A stretch of 64,000 bases of DNA from Methylotenera_A sp046594885. Lineage in GTDB: Bacteria; Pseudomonadota; Gammaproteobacteria; Burkholderiales; Methylophilaceae. This document shows positions 60,986 to 64,000 of the stretch, piece by piece (positions within the stretch are counted from its first letter, which is position 1; each line of letters opens with the position of its first letter). The translations under genes were made by a program, and so were the position numbers. The stretch lies in contig JBKJRD010000014.1 of the NCBI GenBank assembly GCA_046594885.1, positions 34,272 through 98,271 of the forward strand, read 5' to 3'. The notes below the pieces were generated by a model that ran no database searches, was not told the origin of the DNA, and saw nothing but the letters and a program-made list of their open reading frames with translations.

Positions 60986-63208
60986 TTAAAACTTGTAGCG
61001 CACGCCTGCAACGACTTGGCGACCACGACCTACCGCCATGCCATCCACACGGGATGCTAAATATTCTTTATCGGCTAAGTTATAACCACTCATAAAGTAG
61101 CTGGCTTTTGAACCAACTGGTCTAAAGTTAACCGACATATTGAGCAAAGTATAAGCTGGAATATCGCCAGACAAGCCTGATAATGCCGCATCTACTGGTT
61201 GTAAAACACGTGAGAATGGATCAGCTTCTTGACGACTGACATAATCCACACCAACACGCGCGTTTAAGCCTACTGGATGCGCATAACCAACGCTCAATGA
61301 TGCAATATGCCGTGGCGCATAAGGTAAGCGATCGCCATCGATAATGCCGTCATCTGCGTCTAAACCGTCTTTGGTAAACTCTGCTTTAAATACGTTGGTG
61401 TACGAACCTTGCAAGTAAATATTATGTGGCGTGTCGTAAATCGTGCCAAAATCCACACGACCAGCAAACTCTAAACCAGTTTGTTCTGATTCTCCACCAT
61501 TGATAAAGCTACCATTGCCGTCGTTAATTACCACATCTTCTACTTGTGTGTGGAACAAAGTAGATTCAAAACTGACACCTTTGTAGAAGCTTGAGCGCAC
61601 ACCGATTTCCCAGTTAATACTGGTTTCTGGCTTGGTGTTGGCAATGGCAAATTCGTCAATGTCACGGTCTGGACGTGGTGGTGCAAAACCTTTATGTACA
61701 CCTGCAAATACCGTAGTGTTAGCGATACCGTTCCATGCCATACCAAAGCCAGGTAATACTTCAGTTTGTCGATTTGTGCTGCTAGCAAATCCTGCATCAC
61801 CTTCAGCTTGCAAAATGGTAGTTTTGATTTTCAAATCTTCATAACGCACGCCCGGTGTAAATGACCAGTCGCCTGCGTAAAATGTGTTTTGGGCATAGTA
61901 AGATTTTGCATCGACATCAATGCGAATATCTTCACGGAAATCAGCTACCGCACCTGCAGTCCCTGGTTGTTCTGCATTGGCTTTTAAGAATGATAAGCTT
62001 TGCGCGCGCGCGTCGTTACCGCGGAACTGACGACGCTTAATGTCTTCTTGATGCAATCTCAAACCAACCACGGCATCACTTTGCAAACCAAATAAACTAT
62101 GTTGGAAATCTAAACGCGGCTCAATGCCATAATAGGTATAGCTACGGGGACGATGACGACCGCCACATTGCTCTGCATTGGCTTCGGTTGCTTCATTACT
62201 CACTGGGCAACGCTCAATTTCTGTAATCCCAGTTGAGCTACCAGGGTTCTCATCGTCAAAGCCACCAGGTGCGTCTGTTTGACGGAATGAACTGCGAAAC
62301 GCATCTGAATAATACGCTTGGGTGCTTAACTTAGTAGTATCGCCTAGCTGGAAAATATGTTGTAGCTGAGCAGATTTACGCTCATGCTCAAAACGATCAT
62401 TGTTACCCGAAGGCGCTTGAAATTTATCTCTGGCATAATCCACTTCGCCTAAGCCTGTTTCAGAAATATTTGAGTCTTCTTCGTAATAGCCGACTTTAGC
62501 AATCAATGTTTGGCGATCGGTTAAATTTAATTGACCTTTAAGCGTGAATTCTTGCGCATCAAACTCGTGATTATCGCGAATGCCATCACCTTTGTTTTGC
62601 AGCGCGTCTAGCATAATGCCGCCGCGCTCATCGCCGTAGCCCACATTTGCGTGCAAGCCAGTAAAGTCGTTATTACCTGCGCTCGCTTGTACGCTGCCCG
62701 CAAAGCCTTTGGTTGGAACTGGCTTGGTGACGAAGTTAATCATGCCGCCAATCGTTTGTGGGCCATACAGTATTTGACCTGAACCTTTGACTACTTCAAT
62801 ACGGTTAACGCGTTGCAAGGGTGTTGAATAATGCGCCGATGGGTCGCCATACGGCGCTAAAAATAGCGGCATGCCATCTTCAAGCAGCAATGTGCGTGAA
62901 GTGCGGCGTGGATCTAGCCCACGAATACCAATGTTTGGCGCTAACACAAACGCATCTTCGCCCACAATATTAATGCCTGGCACGTTGTTTAATGCTTCTC
63001 TCACACTAAAAGGCCTACGCTCAATCAGATCTTGTTGGTCAATCACATTGAACGAACCAGGTACTGACTCTAACTTTTCTGGCAAAATCCCCGTGACTTC
63101 AACGGCATCAACTGCAATATCTGCTGCCTGCACTCGTAATGAAATCGCTATTAGCGCGATTGAGACAATGGCTGGAATGGTTTTTAGCTTTAGGTTTTGT
63201 TTAACCAT
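60986..63208 (-). CDS. TonB-dependent outer-membrane receptor, FecA-like
   Basis: The 740-aa precursor has a signal peptide ending near RVQAAD, then a TonB box-like region and plug domain at about residues 45-165 (PFSVREALNNVPGINIVG, NIGIRGLDPRRTSRTLLLEDGMP, VVKGSGQILYGPQTIGGMINFV). A 22-strand barrel ends in the typical C-terminal GVRYKF. The plug resembles FecA, which imports ferric citrate, but the substrate cannot be fixed from sequence. There is no fecIR or TonB gene nearby. GAGGAG gives a strong ribosome binding site. It interrupts the pan genes. Confidence 0.92.
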   Translation of the reverse strand: MVKQNLKLKTIPAIVSIALIAISLRVQAADIAVDAVEVTGILPEKLESVPGSFNVIDQQDLIERRPFSVREALNNVPGINIVGEDAFVLAPNIGIRGLDPRRTSRTLLLEDGMPLFLAPYGDPSAHYSTPLQRVNRIEVVKGSGQILYGPQTIGGMINFVTKPVPTKGFAGSVQASAGNNDFTGLHANVGYGDERGGIMLDALQNKGDGIRDNHEFDAQEFTLKGQLNLTDRQTLIAKVGYYEEDSNISETGLGEVDYARDKFQAPSGNNDRFEHERKSAQLQHIFQLGDTTKLSTQAYYSDAFRSSFRQTDAPGGFDDENPGSSTGITEIERCPVSNEATEANAEQCGGRHRPRSYTYYGIEPRLDFQHSLFGLQSDAVVGLRLHQEDIKRRQFRGNDARAQSLSFLKANAEQPGTAGAVADFREDIRIDVDAKSYYAQNTFYAGDWSFTPGVRYEDLKIKTTILQAEGDAGFASSTNRQTEVLPGFGMAWNGIANTTVFAGVHKGFAPPRPDRDIDEFAIANTKPETSINWEIGVRSSFYKGVSFESTLFHTQVEDVVINDGNGSFINGGESEQTGLEFAGRVDFGTIYDTPHNIYLQGSYTNVFKAEFTKDGLDADDGIIDGDRLPYAPRHIASLSVGYAHPVGLNARVGVDYVSRQEADPFSRVLQPVDAALSGLSGDIPAYTLLNMSVNFRPVGSKASYFMSGYNLADKEYLASRVDGMAVGRGRQVVAGVRYKF

Positions 63209-63493
63209 GCAATACTCCTCGTATTATAAATACTGATCGAAGTAATGATTGGTGCAAAATTTATGCCACTCAATCTTCGAGCGCAGGGTATTGATTTATA
63301 TGGATATTAATAAAAATTAAGCTAATAGCATGGCTCACTTAAACCATTGTGTGGATGTGAACAACCATTAGTTGTTTACGTGTAGAGCGGCTTAATTGAA
63401 CGAAAATGAATATTTATTGGGCATTTTAGAAGGTTAAGTATTGATGAATACAAAACTAGATTTTGCTGTGAACACACTTAAATGGCCACAGTT
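63209..63493. promoter_or_regulatory. leader region of the TonB receptor gene with a small palindrome
   Basis: The 285 bp between panB and the receptor gene hold no gene. A short perfect palindrome AACAAC-CATTA-GTTGTT lies at 63360-63376. I do not find a convincing 19-bp Fur box, although AT-rich stretches near 63280-63320 could hide a weak one. Confidence 0.3.
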
Positions 63494-64000
63494 TTAATAA
63501 CTGTGTTCTGGTGCAGGAAATGTTTGATTTTTAACTGCTAATACATAATCGCGAACGGCTTGTTGAATACTATTGGCACCCGTTTCACCGCTATCTTTTA
63601 AAAAGTTACGCACAAAGCGCGGCGACTTAAATTCAGCCGATTTTTTGTTAGCAGGGCCCGTATAAATACCCAGTAAATCTTGCAAAACCAATACTTGGCC
63701 GCTACAACTAACGCCAGCACCAATGCCAATTGTGGGCACTTTAATGGTTTGCGTGATCGTTTTTGCTAGGCTGGCTGGTACCATTTCAAGTAAAATAAAG
63801 CTAACACCAGCGTTTGCCATTGCGGCAGCGTCTTGCATAATACGAGCAGCACTTTCTGCGGTTTTACCCTGAATTTTGTAGCCACCAAGTTGATTAACCG
63901 ATTGTGGCGTAAAGCCTAAGTGCGCACAAACTGGAATGCCGCGCTGTACCAAATATTGCGCAGTATTGGCTTTATCGCCACCACCTTCAAATTTCACCAT
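63494..64000 (-). CDS. panB: 3-methyl-2-oxobutanoate hydroxymethyltransferase, C-terminal 168 residues
   Basis: The gene runs off the right edge; the visible part begins inside the enzyme at MVKFEGGGDKANTAQYL. PanB segments follow: IPVCAHLGFTPQSVNQLGGYKIQG, FILLEMVPASLAKTIT, PTIGIGAGVSCSGQVLVLQDLLGI. It transfers a hydroxymethyl group from methylene-THF to ketoisovalerate, the first step to pantothenate. The true start lies about 90-100 codons outside the window. Confidence 0.95.
   Translation of the reverse strand: MVKFEGGGDKANTAQYLVQRGIPVCAHLGFTPQSVNQLGGYKIQGKTAESAARIMQDAAAMANAGVSFILLEMVPASLAKTITQTIKVPTIGIGAGVSCSGQVLVLQDLLGIYTGPANKKSAEFKSPRFVRNFLKDSGETGANSIQQAVRDYVLAVKNQTFPAPEHSY

Overview
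The window looks like a chromosomal segment of a low-GC betaproteobacterium. A member of the Methylophilaceae (Methylotenera-like) is my best guess. It rests on gene content (recA-recX-alaS-lysC, mog-vanZ-thiL-pgpA-cinA, panC-panD-rsfS-rlmH, yjgA divergent from pmbA), the beta-type MCE lipid-transport operon and an AT-leaning base composition. It is an inference, not a database match. Most of the DNA is ordinary core genome, with accessory stretches at about 1-4 kb and 13-24 kb and around 38-41 kb.

Layout. 1-0.9 kb: the end of a probable genomic island, closed by the 3' half of a tRNA-Lys(TTT) gene and that tRNA's terminator. 1.4-3.7 kb: a lone, visibly GC-richer quinol-type nitric oxide reductase. 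3.9-6.1 kb: modABC molybdate importer. 6.3-8.4 kb: an AsmA-family protein. 8.5-14.6 kb (minus strand): an apparent six-gene operon joining a phospholipase-D-type cardiolipin synthase, an unknown exported protein and a complete MCE lipid transporter (STAS-MlaE fusion, ATPase, MCE protein, PqiC-like lipoprotein). 14.9-20.7 kb: stress/envelope genes (CsbD, small membrane proteins, a mini-collagen lipoprotein, DUF3309, sorbosone-dehydrogenase-like lipoprotein, DUF2177) and a clsB-ybhP pair. 21-30 kb: Crp/Fnr regulator, galE, MOSC protein, exonuclease/GIY-YIG fusion, recQ, DUF3617 and an OpgB-like phosphoglycerol transferase. 30.2-41.4 kb: a GH17-GT2 beta-glucan synthase, DUF6279 lipoprotein, GAF-PAS-GGDEF-EAL protein, AI-2E-type permease, a glycine-zipper stress protein, a third cardiolipin synthase and a repeat-rich lipoprotein. 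41.5-50.7 kb: tRNA-Arg, tRNA-Ser, lysC, alaS (with a large insertion), recX, recA, cinA, pgpA, thiL, vanZ and mog. 51.3-64 kb: PDZ protein, nhaA, yjgA, pmbA, mlaA, photolyase, rlmH, rsfS, panD, panC, a TonB-dependent receptor and the 3' part of panB.

Two themes run through the window. First, envelope lipid and glucan handling: three PLD-type cardiolipin synthases, PgpA, an MCE operon, MlaA, AsmA, and an OpgB-like enzyme beside a beta-glucan synthase. Second, a palindromic 18-bp motif, roughly TGTRCGATRRCGYACAGA, recurs in front of asmA, csbD, the collagen-like lipoprotein and the Crp/Fnr gene, with a weaker relative before the 41.3-kb lipoprotein. This suggests a small regulon controlled by that Crp/Fnr-type protein. 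The most unusual protein-level feature is an in-frame, AT-rich insertion of about 118 residues inside alanyl-tRNA synthetase.
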